Shown: piece after piece, positions 25,071 to 36,005 of the stretch | Numbering within the stretch: position 1 is the stretch's first letter | Layout: each line of letters starts with the position of its first letter | Origin: Siphonodentalium dalli | Taxonomy: Eukaryota > Mollusca > Scaphopoda > Gadilida > Siphonodentaliidae | Direction of reading: 5' to 3' | Assembly: GCA_032622095.1 (NCBI GenBank) | Contig: CP136066.1 | Location: 11,121,784 to 11,185,783, forward strand | Length of the DNA stretch: 64,000 nucleotides | The notes under the pieces: generated by a model | The model's input: the letters and a program-made list of their open reading frames with translations, nothing else | What the model was told of the DNA's origin: nothing | The model's database searches: none | Translations under genes and position numbers: made by a program

Positions 25071-25568
25071 AAGACCTCTGTTTGTCTGTTTGTCTGTCTG
25101 TATGTCTGTCTGTATGTCATTTTTACAAATCTACGATTCTCGACCGATCGGGACGAAACTTGGTAAGTCTGTGTAGTTTGATCAGGCGGTCGACGTTGTC
25201 GTATTGGCGAGCCCGTGTGCCGCCCGCTTCGCGCATGCGCAGACGAGATCTCGGAAACGGGTGGTGCTATCGACTTGAAATTTGCTATGTGAATGTATCT
25301 TGCCCCGGATACGAATTTTATCGGGTCGCCGAGACCGTGCGACGCCAGCTTCGCGCATGCGCAGACGAGATCTCGGAAACGGGTGGAGCTATCGACTTGA
25401 AATTTGGTATGTGAATGTATCTTGCCCCGGATACGAATTTTATCGGGTCGCCGAGCCCGTGCGACGCCAGCTTCGCGCATGCGCAGACCAGATCTCGGAA
25501 ACGGGTGGAGCTATCGACTTGAATTTTGCTTTTTGAATAGCCCGGACAAAGTCGGGCTCATCGGCTAG
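22490..25568 (+). repeat. Helitron-like array, unit 4 (A1-A2-C-B, 3079 bp)
   Basis: Sub-elements: A1 22490-23244, A2 23245-24253, C 24281-25031, B 25032-25568. B is about 120 bp longer than in the other units because it has three GCGCATGCGC subrepeats instead of two, a subrepeat gain or loss by slippage or unequal exchange. Confidence 0.9.
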
Positions 25569-27206
25569 TCTATTATATATTTTGGAAGATCTGTTTGTGT
25601 GTTTGTGTGTGTGAGGGTGTGTGTGTGTGTGTGTAATCGATGAACTCGAAAACGGCATACCCGATTTCGATGAAACTTGTCATGTGGTTGTATTTTTGGC
25701 CGGGGAGTGGCATAAACCTATTGATTTGCCCGTGCGACGTGACCTTGACCTTGAAATCGGGTCATTTAAATGTCAAACGCCCGAATATCACGGGATTTCG
25801 ATGAAACTTGGTATGTGGGGGTACTTTCGTATGGGGAGTCTCATAAGCATATTAATTTGCCCGTGCGACGTGACATTGACCTTGAAATCTGGTCAATTCA
25901 AGGTCAAATCGCCAATTTTGATGGTATTTCGACGAAATTTTATACATAGGGTTACTTTTGTCCACTGGGTGTTTGGACGGGTCAAATCGTGACCCCGACC
26001 TGACCTTAACCTTCAAAATGATCAATTCAAGGTCAAATCGGGTAAAACCGGATGGATTTCGACGGGTACTTTTGTCGGGTACTTTTGTTCGGGCAGTGTT
26101 TTGGACTGGTCAAATCGTGACCCCACTTGACCTTGGCCTTCAAAATAGACAATTCAAGGTCAAAGCCCGGACGAAGTCGGGTCACCTTCTAGTCTATTAT
26201 ATATTTTGGAAGATCTGCCAGTGTGTGTGTGTCTGTGTGATCGCGATGAACTCGAAAACGGCCGAGCCGATTTCGATTAAACTTGGTATGTGAGGGTATT
26301 TTCGGCCGGGGACTGGCATAGGCATATTAATTTGTCCGTGCGGTGTGAATCTGCCCTTGAAATCGGGTCATTTCAAGGTCAAACGCCCGAATATCACGGG
26401 ATTTCGATGAAACTTGGTATGTGGGGTACTTTCGGCCGGGGAGTGGCATAGGCCTATTAATTTGCCCGTGCGATGAGGCATATTAATTTGTCCGTGCGAC
26501 GTGACCTTGACCTTGAAATCGGGTCATTTCAAGGTCAAACGCCCGAATATCACGGGATTTCGATGAAACTTGGTATTTGGGGTACCTTCGGTCGGGTAGT
26601 GGCATAGGCCAATTAATTTGCCCGTGCGACGTGACCTGGAAATCTGGTCATTTCAAGGTCAAACGCCGAATATCACGGGATTTCGATGAAACTCGGTATG
26701 TAGGATACTTTCGGCCGGGGAGTGGCAAAGGCCTATTAATTTGCCCGTGCGACGTGACTTTGACCTTGAAATCAGGTCATTTCAAGGTCAAACGCCCGAA
26801 TATCACGCGATTTCGATGAAAATTAGTGTCTAGTGATACTTTCGTATGGGGAGTCTCATAAGCCTATTCATTTTCTCGTGCGACGTGACCTTGACCTTGA
26901 TTGGGTCAATTCAAGGTCAAATCGCGAATTTTGATGGGATTTCCACGAAATTTGATACATATGGTTACTTTTGTCCACTGAGTGTTTTGGACGGGTCAAA
27001 TCGTGACCCCGACCTAACCTTGACCTTCAAAATGATCAATTCGAGGTCAAATCGGGTAAAGCCGGATGGATTTCGACGGGTACTTTTGTCGGGTACTTTA
27101 GTCCGGGCAGTGTTTTGGACGGGTCAAATCGTGACCCCACCTGACCTTGACCTTCAAAATGGTCAATTCAAGGTTAAAGCCCGGACGAAGTCGGGTCACC
27201 TTCTGT
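25569..27206 (+). repeat. Helitron-like array, unit 5 (partial: A1-A2)
   Basis: This is the last, more diverged unit. A1 (25569-26192) is 624 bp, one ~130-bp subrepeat shorter than its relatives. A2 (26193 to about 27206) carries scattered changes and ends CTGT where the others have CTAG, followed by (TA)n and non-repeat DNA. Greater divergence at the edges than in the middle is typical of a homogenised tandem array. Confidence 0.85.
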
Positions 27207-29367
27207 TATATATATATATATATGAATGACGACTGGTTGCTTGGGTATAATACAGGTATTAATTCTAAGATAAATGGTACCTGAACATTCCCCATTTTTT
27301 TTAATAAAACGACTCAGTTCTGGTTATCGGGCTCACGGAACCACAAACCAACTGTCCACATTACATTGAATGTTCGGCCCATTTCGCAACAACGATAGCG
27401 CATAATGATATGATGTTGGCTACCTTGCCTATATATCGCGGCATTGCGAACACTTTGGGGTTTTGTTATAATAACTAATAGATTGTCATGATATTGAAGC
27501 ATTTGAATGATATGTAAAGGTCAGATTATACCTGCACATTCCATATACAATTCGCTTAATTTTGGTGCGATTCATATTCTTGATTACACGAAGGTGGTGA
27601 ATTAGTCTGCACATTAACACATATTTGTGTATATTTTACGAATACACGAACGTGTAATGACGTTGTCGGCTCTTCGCAATATATAACACTTTACATTACG
27701 TGTCGCCCAATTAATGCCAAATAAACAATCGGTTGATGTTAACAATCGGACAATAAACTCATACATTTTCACTTGTGACACATACAGAAGTTAAGGAGAC
27801 AGTTTTAAATATGCATGTACATGTACAACCAAAATCGACATCCCATGACAATGATGACATCTCTCTTAACGGGGTACTTCCGCACATAGCACACCTTTTC
27901 AGATCGAATTTATGAGAAGACATATTTAGGCACAATGAACCGTAAAATACAGTCTATCTATCGTTGTTTCTCCAGTTAACGAACATAGACAATTGCGATA
28001 TTGTCGTCCCAATTGTGACATAATATGTCTTATCCACACATATCTTAGCCAAGTTTACTTCTGTGGACATATGTGGTTTTATTGGATATACTGTGTCTAA
28101 AATATAGGCATATATATATGGTCCTGGATCCAGGGACTTTGTGGTGTGCGAGGCCATCTGCCGGGGCCTCATTGTTTTGGGTTTTCAATATGATTCTACA
28201 TCAAACTACCAATGGCGGCAGGGTGGGGTTGGGTATAATTTTCCCCAATCATTTGTCTGTGAGTCTCTGCCGAAAAATTCCAACCCAAGTGGTGCAACTC
28301 GAAGCTGGTACTTGTAGGACATTTCGGGACTAGCCATTCAACATTCATGTAGTGATACCCAAGGAGGCACTTGCAGTCACGACCCCTTCGTCAATATAAG
28401 GCGATGGTGCACATACGACCTGTAGTTTTTATATCAGTAAATTCTCACGCAAGTATACGCAATTTAATCGCAAAATATAACATACAGCCCCCACCCCAAA
28501 TGCAGTGTTGTTACTTGCGGAGTCGAATAAAAGTCGCTAAATGTTAATAAGAATACCTTGTTTGATTCAGACAGGATCTATAAGTTCAATGACGTGACAT
28601 TTCGAAGATATAGTTATGTTTAAATGGGTCGAAAGGAACATATCATTACTGTGCGATTCCTGTACAACATCGCAACTGGCGATTGTCGTCGTACACAACT
28701 AGGCGTACAGAGACTGGCGAGTGGGGTGTCCACATCAATAGTCTCTACTTTCAGATTGTGAATACACCCGAGCCAAAGTAATGTCAATATATGTTGCACA
28801 CACAACGGCCTTTCCGTTGCGATATAGTGGGATTTCCGACAGATGCTGTATATGGGTTAAAATTATATTTGAAGAGGGAATTTTTGCGAGAAAATAATTT
28901 TCTGAAGTGATCAAAGGTCGTTTTTATCTGTACAAAAAAGAGTCCTTCGCTCAAATGGAGCCCCATTTCGATCGGCAAATGGGTATGTACAATTTATACT
29001 TACGGTTGTTGCTGTGGGGAAACCGTCTAACCCGTCTGAAAACTTGTTTTTATGGTGTTGTTTTGATTCTTCAGTAGTATTTATGTTCTAAAAATAGAAT
29101 TTTTCGTCGCACTTCCGATTATATGTTTGTACGGTTTAGCCACTGTCAATCCCTTAGAGATTATTTTACAGATACCGATGACCACCAATCAAGGTGAACA
29201 CATATTACACACAGGCGACAACATACCCGTTCACTGCCTCCATCGGATATTTTCCTGTTTTATTTTTTTCATTGGTCAAGTAAGTCACATGGGGCATACC
29301 TGATTAACTCCACCGGTGTATACTGTGGCCCAAATTATAAAATTCCGTGATCCCATGTAGGATTGGG

Positions 29368-29460
29368 TCGCTTTAAAAGCTGTAGTGCTACCCCGAATGC
29401 GGTTATTTTGGGACGCGTTAAAGTTGTACTGCGACCCCGATTCCGGTTAAAGCTGTAGTT
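29368..29460 (+). repeat. Degenerate short tandem repeat
   Basis: Three similar words follow each other: TTAAAAGCTGTAGTGCTACC, GTTAAAGTTGTACTGCGACC and GTTAAAGCTGTAGTTGG. Two of them are followed by a CCCGA..GCGG or CCCGA..CCGG tail. Short, diverged, of unknown role. Confidence 0.4.
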
Positions 29461-30584
29461 GGAATGTCCAAGTTCGTGAAAGTTCTATTGACTATGCCGA
29501 TGATTTGAGAAGCTTTATTATTTTAGGATATTGTAGAAAGGCTAATCTAGCCGTGTCAAATTGAGCTATAGCGATGGGATATCTCGCAGGACAACACATT
29601 TCGGGTTTTCGTGGGGTGTGTATTCGCTGGATGTCTTAAAGTTGCAGTATGTAACCATTATGACCGCGTTAATTGCTTTCGACGTTTAGGTATGAACCAT
29701 GGATGGGCCATGCACTCTTGGTGGGAATACAATACCTCCGATTTTTTTTCCGCATTTAGAAGCTTTCTGGTGTGGTGAATGAGAAACCTGCAGTAAAAGC
29801 CGTAGTTTTTTGTAATAATTAGTTGTTTTAACGGAATTCTGAGGCGGTACATTCATGTAACCAATATATTTTATATTATAATCTATACTTATGGGTAATA
29901 ATATGATCTTGGTGGCGTTACCATTTCTCACTATGGTTTTCTTGTATTGTCTTGCCCGTCATGTGTACGCGCCATAAGAAGGGTGTGATGTTCTGTGGTG
30001 TGTGCATTCAGGCTGGCGTGATTAACCATTTCGTGGCTGGCTGCACAACATTGAAACTGTATATAATCAAATTTCACCAGACAGCACCAGGTAAGCTCTA
30101 ATATTTAACCAGCCATTTCAAATAATATTGGATTTAAAACACTAATCGTCAAAACGCTTAATCTGTACACTGGTTAAGTAATTTTTTGTTGATTAGGCAG
30201 GTTGTAAGATAATATACCTAAATGTATTGTCCCATAATTGGATGTGTAGACTAGTAGTACTTAACTCAATGGTTACGTAATGTGTCATAAACTGCATCCC
30301 GTATATTAACAACAACAATTCACATCATAAAAGTCTGAATACAATAGATATTCAACAATTATCACCTCACGATAATAAGCAACATTTTGTTTAATCTCGG
30401 CGAAAATTGCGATGACAACTAAAACACCTCATTACTTTATTAGTTAGCGACCTAACGCATACCTATATGTTCATATACTATTTCGTTTTTAAAGTTGTTT
30501 TAATTATGATTTTTTTCTGAATAACAAATAAAGTTTAAAACAAATATCTTAGTCATCAATTGTGAACCGCCCATAAAATGAGGA

Positions 30585-30655
30585 TTTAATTTGGCCAAAG
30601 TTTTTTTTAATTTGGCCAATAAAATTTTCACTTGGCCAAACTTTTGGCCACAAAA
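30585..30655. repeat. TTGGCCAA-rich short repeat
   Basis: Three TTTGGCCAA/TTGGCCAAA words within ~70 bp, in the same order and spacing as words inside the 133-bp insertion at 6497-6629. This may mark a dispersed short element. Confidence 0.35.
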
Positions 30656-31885
30656 TGTTTCGGTCCAGCGCAAACACTGATATTGCGGAAACCAACCCAT
30701 CCATAAACATTGTGGATTTCCTTGTACAACTATCCTTTGTCCACATCTTCACTTAATATTGAAATGATACCATTTCAGTTCGTACCACAACGGCTATCAT
30801 ATTCGTCATATTGTAACATCCTAGAGAATGTTATGTGGGCATTTTTCCATGTGGCCGATTTGGGTATTCAAGAATAAAACAATTATTTCAACGAAAGAAC
30901 GTTTCTTACCTGTTTTCCTGGATGAGGGATATCCGGTATAACTGAGGAAAGTAAAGTGCAACCTTAATCACCCCTAGATCCTGTCCGGATCAGGTCCAAT
31001 GACGATGCACTACACCTAGTGTCCCTCTGTTACCGTTAATGTTTTCAATATAAATATGATTTTGTGTGATATAGAGGTGGAAAATGATAAATTCGCAACG
31101 TGTGCATTGTGTTGTCATCATAATTTGCATAAATAAACACCAAAATATGATGCGCATAACGAGTTATGATAATGTATACGTGATATGCATAAATGTCCGA
31201 TAGCCAGGGATCGAGTGTTCTCGACCTGGAGTGATATGCATTTCTATTTGATTATGGCTATATATTTTTCAGAAGGGTAAGGTAAATACTCCACAATTCT
31301 ATCGGGCCTTGACATCCCCTTTGCCATGATGGCATACACCATAAAACATATACTTATCGTCGCTAGGGCTACCTACTGCAGATAGCTTTCGGGTTTTGAC
31401 GTTTAACAGCTTATTTTATAAAGTCTTATTATGTTTAGTTATATTTAACCCCTTAGTTCAATGACTGACTCTTTTTATTTACATTAATAATTTATTTTGC
31501 TGATATTCATGGCGTTATATCTTTTGGGCAGCCGGTTTTTGGCATTTCCGCGTGATGTGTGTGCAATATAGAATGGCTGTATGATTGTGACATAAAATAT
31601 ATAGATATATATATATATATGCAACGTTAACTTTACCAGAACAAACTTACAATATCATATACATCATGGTTTATGATGCGACCAATATACTATTCTTTTA
31701 TATTACAATCATATAATGCACGGACTACATGTGGGAACGAGCTGATTTATTATACAGAAAGAAACGCTCGTTATACTAACAACACCTGTGACATCACATA
31801 TAGCAGGATCAGATTCAATTGCGAACATAAACTTACTTTACTGACAGGTCTAAGATCATAAGTTCAAAACTATGGAGTCCAGATC

Positions 31886-32572
31886 TATATATCTAAACGT
31901 CATGATGCCTATCAGATTATAAAGAAATAATTGTGTTTGCAGCACGTTATATTAACAATATATTAATGCCCATTTACAAACGACAACCTATTCTATATAT
32001 ACATTGAAAAAGTTGTTTTGTTAACGATAACCTATTAATACCTATTCACAAACAACATTGTGTTTGCTTTATTAGGGTTCATAGTCGTTCCGGCCACTGG
32101 GCCACGCGCGACATTATCAATTTTAAGGGTGGAGGAAAGACCGCGCGGGTCTTAATTTCGCCGAGATATATAGTCCCGCTGCGTATGGGGGGCCGCCGAT
32201 CACCGGAAAGCAACTCACAAACTTGCCCACCAATCTACCGACTGGACCACGGGGGGGGGGACTCCAACAAACGACAACCTATTTTATATATACATTTAAA
32301 AAAATTGTTTCATTACTCTATATATTGCCTATTTCAAATATCTATATATTACCCTGTTCCAATAAGAAACTGTTGACTATGATTATCTAATTTACGATAC
32401 TATATCCACAATCACCCCCACCCCACCCGGGTATTACCCACTGTCCGCGTTTCATATACTTTAAAAACGCTTTCTATGATATATTCACGGCACATGACAT
32501 GTTTAAATTATAAATATTTCTTTGCTGACTTTCGTGTCTATACTCATCGTGACATCAATTACTATTCCTTTC
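31886..32572. repeat. 840-bp tandem duplication, part of copy 1 (left arm)
   Basis: This segment matches 36180-36840. It is the portion of duplication copy 1 lying beyond the LINE insertion. It contains the words CACGTTATATTAACAATATA, CTATTCACAAACAACATTG, CACGCGCGACATT and ATATAGTCCCGCTGCGTATG. It ends at CATCAATTACTATTCCTT, where the LINE 3' end begins. Confidence 0.8.
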
Positions 32573-32951
32573 AATTCTTTATTCTCATGACCTATAATAC
32601 ATAGGTATCGAGATAACATTTGTACACTATTTACATATATCATGGTACATATATAAGCATATTATACACATTATTATAAATAAATATAAATAAACACATT
32701 ATAAATAAATATCAATAAACACATTATAAATAAATATAATAGCACTATCATTGCTATATATGTATAACATTATTTATTAATAGTAATAATATATTTAGAA
32801 GTGAACATATACATTTTGTGCACACATACACACACAGAGTTATTTATCAGTGTATCAATACTACATATTCCTTACATACAAGGCGGTACGTCAAGTTATC
32901 TTTATAATACCATATGGAGTATTACAATCGCTTCAGTATTTTATATTATAA

Positions 32952-34265
32952 TCATTCAATATTCGATAGTTCGCGGTTAACAATTTTAATAAAATCACAT
33001 AGTCGTCGTAGGCTTGTTGGATTTTTCTGATTAAGTAGTTCGCTCATAGTGATTGTATTGGGTCGTTTGTCCGATAGCATTGTTAATAAACGGCGCTTGG
33101 CTTTAGATAAGCTTTCGCACTCGAGAAGGTAGTGGAACTCGTCTCCAATTTTACCGGATTTGCAGAGTTGGCATACACGATGGGATTGTTCGGAGTTTCT
33201 CCAACGGCATATTTCAATCGGGAGTCGATGATTGCTTGTTCTAAATTTACACAAGATGAAACGATTTGTTGTGTTGAGTGTTACAAGATAATTTTCGAAT
33301 GATAAATCGTGCTTGAAAATTCTATATATGCGGCCACGGCTCGAGTTATTTAAATCCTTTTCCCATGATTTTCTAAACTGGGATATTAAACTACATTTCA
33401 TGTATGAGATAAGTTGGTTGCTATCCGGTATCTGTTCCATGTGCCAATAGAGTATTTGTCCGTTGTCTTCTAATATATTATAAACTTTATGCAACCAGGG
33501 GAATCTGTCGTCGTTTATATCGAACATCGAATGTGCTAGTTTGAAAATTAGCCTTTGATATCTACCGCCGTTACTGTTCATAATCTTACTCCAGAACTTC
33601 ATCATTCTTGTATATATCTGTATCTGCAATGGTAGTCTTCCACATTCCCCGTACAACATATAATTAGGGGTTGATGGCCTAAGTTTAAGGACGTGTTTAA
33701 GAAATGTACGGTGGACTTTTTCCAGAACATCATTGTTGCCAAACCCCCATACATCACAACCATATAGCAATATCGGGGTAACATGCAAATCGAACAAGTC
33801 CAGTTGATTTTTAACAGAAAGGCAGTGTTTGCGTGATTTCCCGATTATGGAGTACATGGCACGAGTGGCTTTTTCTACCAATGTTTTTTTCGCCATCGTA
33901 AAGGACCCTGATTTACAAAATATTATGCCAAGGTAATTAAAGTTGTTAACGGTATCAATTTTCTTCCCTTTAAACAGAAACGAGACTTTCTTGGATAGAC
34001 TCGCTTTAGATAAATTTAATATTTTTGTTTTATCCACATTGACTGTTAATTTCCATTGACTACAATATTTTTCAAAAATATCGAGTTGTTGCTGTAACCC
34101 TTTAGGTGTTTCCGCCATAATAACTGTATCGTCGGCGTAAAGAATCATGAATATTTTCAAATGGTAGTTCAATTTGTCACCTATCTCCGCGTCTACAGTT
34201 TTCAGTCCCACTGCGCAGTTTTCAAGGAAAAATTCTTCCAAATCATTCAAATACAAGGAAAACAA
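32952..34265 (-). pseudogene. LINE reverse transcriptase catalytic and C-terminal part (left arm)
   Basis: A 437-codon frame that picks up 19 bp before the previous frame ends. It holds the catalytic YADD (43-46), the downstream YLG motif and LLYGCDVWGF, typical of the thumb region of LINE polymerases. A C-terminal CX2CX9HX4C zinc knuckle follows (C365, C368, H378, C383), then the stop. The true C-terminus is intact; function is lost only through the upstream frameshifts. Confidence 0.9.
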
Positions 34266-35335
34266 CAGTGGGGATAAGTTTCACCTTGGCGAACCCCCGC
34301 ATAACAGGGGAAATAAGCTGATAGCTCACCATTTACCCGGACACATGATTTCACATGGTTATACATGTTGACGATGACCCTAAACAATTTCCCATTGATT
34401 CCACTTTTTACAATTTTGGACCAGAGCCCCTGTCTCCACACGGTATCAAAGGCTTTCTGGAAGTCAACAAACGCACATATTAGTTTCTTTTTCAATTTTC
34501 TACTAATTTCGAACAACAAGTGCAGCACAAATATATTGTCGAGGGTTGAATAATTTTTTCTGAAACCGGTCTGGTTTTCTGAGAGTATTTCATATTTTTC
34601 GACATATTGTGTGAGCCTATTTGACAATATCTTTGTAAATAACTTACCAAAACAACTCAAGATCGTTATAGGCCTATAATTACCTGGGTCACTTAAATTT
34701 CCTTTGTTTTTATAGAGAGGGACAATCGTTCCAGTTACCCAGTCTTCGGGTATGAGACCAGTATCCAGTATGATATTAAATAACTTACAGTATATGCTGA
34801 CAAAGACTTCGGATGAGGCAATGATATACTCATTGACAATGCGGTCGTGGCCGGATGATTTATTGTTTTTCAAAGTATTAATCGACTGTTGTATTTCGAA
34901 CTCGGTAATTGGCATGTTTAGTTCAGGGTTTGCATCAATGCTAACGTGTTCCTTTATAGTTCTCTCTACAATAGGGTCATCATCGTGTCTAATAGCGTTG
35001 ACATCGCGAAAATAATTAGCTATGTCATCTAAAGTAACACCAATACGGTTAGAGTTACTGTCCCTAAGTCTTTTCCAAAATTGTTTTGGATTACTTCGCT
35101 GCATGGACGTCATTTCATAAGTCACAAGATCACGGTGCGATTTAATTGCTTTATCCATCTCTGATTTATAAGAGCGTGCAGCGGATTTCATTTCTCGATC
35201 GGAGCTGGATGACCGCAATCTATGGTTCTCTCTTGTAGCTTTGCGGTATAACTTGCGTGCATTACGACACGCATCATTGAACCATGGTTTTGTCTTGATA
35301 GACGCGCGTGGCCGTGACTTCCTATTATTAAACAC
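34247..35335 (-). pseudogene. LINE reverse transcriptase, N-terminal part (left arm)
   Basis: A 362-codon frame overlapping the endonuclease frame by 8 bp in another phase. A basic linker (residues 1-90) is followed by reverse transcriptase blocks: SSGHDRI (160-166), NYRPITILS (219-227), GFRKNYST (257-264), FVDFQKAFD (289-297, holding the first catalytic Asp) and GVRQGE (347-352). Immediately after GVRQGE the frame shifts and ends. The same break occurs in the right arm, so it predates the separation of the arms. Compared with the right arm this copy retains two codons (Asp-Trp, near residues 198-199). Confidence 0.9.
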
Positions 35336-35998
35336 CTAGTGTCTCCACAGCGGCTGTTGTCATAACGTTGGCAATTGAACGAGTCAGTTCGTTTATCGTG
35401 CCTGGGCTAATATCTTCTGCATTGATCAAATCTAACAAGTGCCCTATTCCGGCAATGTCGTGGTAGTTAATATTCGCGATAAATTCTAAGCGTTTTTCGG
35501 GGTCCCATCTTTTTACACTATTTTCGCAGCTAGGTGATAGATCTTCAAAATTATCGCATGTGCGGGTGTCGTTAAATTTCAAGGTGGCTATAATGCCACA
35601 ATGAATATCAGAAGTCAGTGGATTAAAAGGAAGTACCTGGAAGTCTGATATATAAGGCAGTGCTGCAGCATGGCATATGCTATAGTCGATAAGGGACGCC
35701 GCTCGGCTTGTTACGGCCCCGTATCCATTATCACTACCTGCTCTACCATTCAAGATAACAAATTCATGATGTCGACACAAATCTAGCAGTTGGGTCCCAT
35801 ATACGTTTTTGGATAGATCCTGACTGTGTCTGTGCACAGGCATACATGTTACATTCAGATAAAATAACTGCTCTGAAAACAAAATGGAATCAGAATTGCA
35901 TTGAAACGCTTCGAAATTTTCATCAATAATGTTGATGTCAGTGGAACATGCTGTACGCGCATTGAAGTCGCCTGTTAGGAAAATGTTATTTGTGCGAT
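35328..35998 (-). pseudogene. LINE endonuclease domain fragment (left arm)
   Basis: This is the C-terminal part of an apurinic/apyrimidinic-type endonuclease, which nicks target DNA to prime reverse transcription. The reading frame is open from the 5' truncation, before the first usual start codon. It includes GDFNAR (35955-35972), then in the 184-codon portion LNGR (residues 44-47), IDY (65-67) and SDIH (91-94), matching the order of conserved APE motifs. The first half of the domain is missing. The frame stops at 35328, where a frameshift separates it from the reverse transcriptase frame. Confidence 0.8.
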
Positions 35999-36005
35999 TA
36001 GTCGG

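Larger units (their letters stand above)
27207..31885. other. AT-rich intergenic DNA without recognisable genes
   Basis: About 4.7 kb with only short open frames (none over 90 codons), none of which I recognise. It holds a few minor repeats, listed separately, and a TA microsatellite near 31590-31620. No splice-structured gene, RNA gene or promoter can be supported by eye. Confidence 0.4.
32573..36005 (-). mobile_element. 5'-truncated APE-type LINE (non-LTR retrotransposon), left arm
   Basis: A 3.4-kb element on the minus strand. It begins inside the endonuclease domain (5'-truncated, as is usual for LINEs), continues through reverse transcriptase and a C-terminal zinc knuckle, then a ~380-bp AT-rich 3' region ending in GAGAATAAAGAATTGAAA. 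It interrupts copy 1 of an 840-bp duplication. The intact copy 2 shows the empty site: GACTTAAATACC, then about six bases, then AGGAATAGTAATTG. No target-site duplication is seen. The C-terminal CCHC and the APE endonuclease place it in the broad CR1/Jockey/I-like group; I do not assign a clade. It is dead because of two frameshifts. Confidence 0.9.

Noticed and set aside
10829-27206. Many plus- and minus-strand open frames of 60-160 codons, several repeated identically
   Set aside because: They are translations of tandem elements; runs of Cys-Val, Thr-His and Ile-Tyr come from TG and TA microsatellites, and no protein family is visible.
10829-27206. CRISPR-like direct repeats with spacers
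   Set aside because: Repeat units are hundreds of bases long with no constant short repeat and unique-spacer pattern, and the DNA is eukaryotic.
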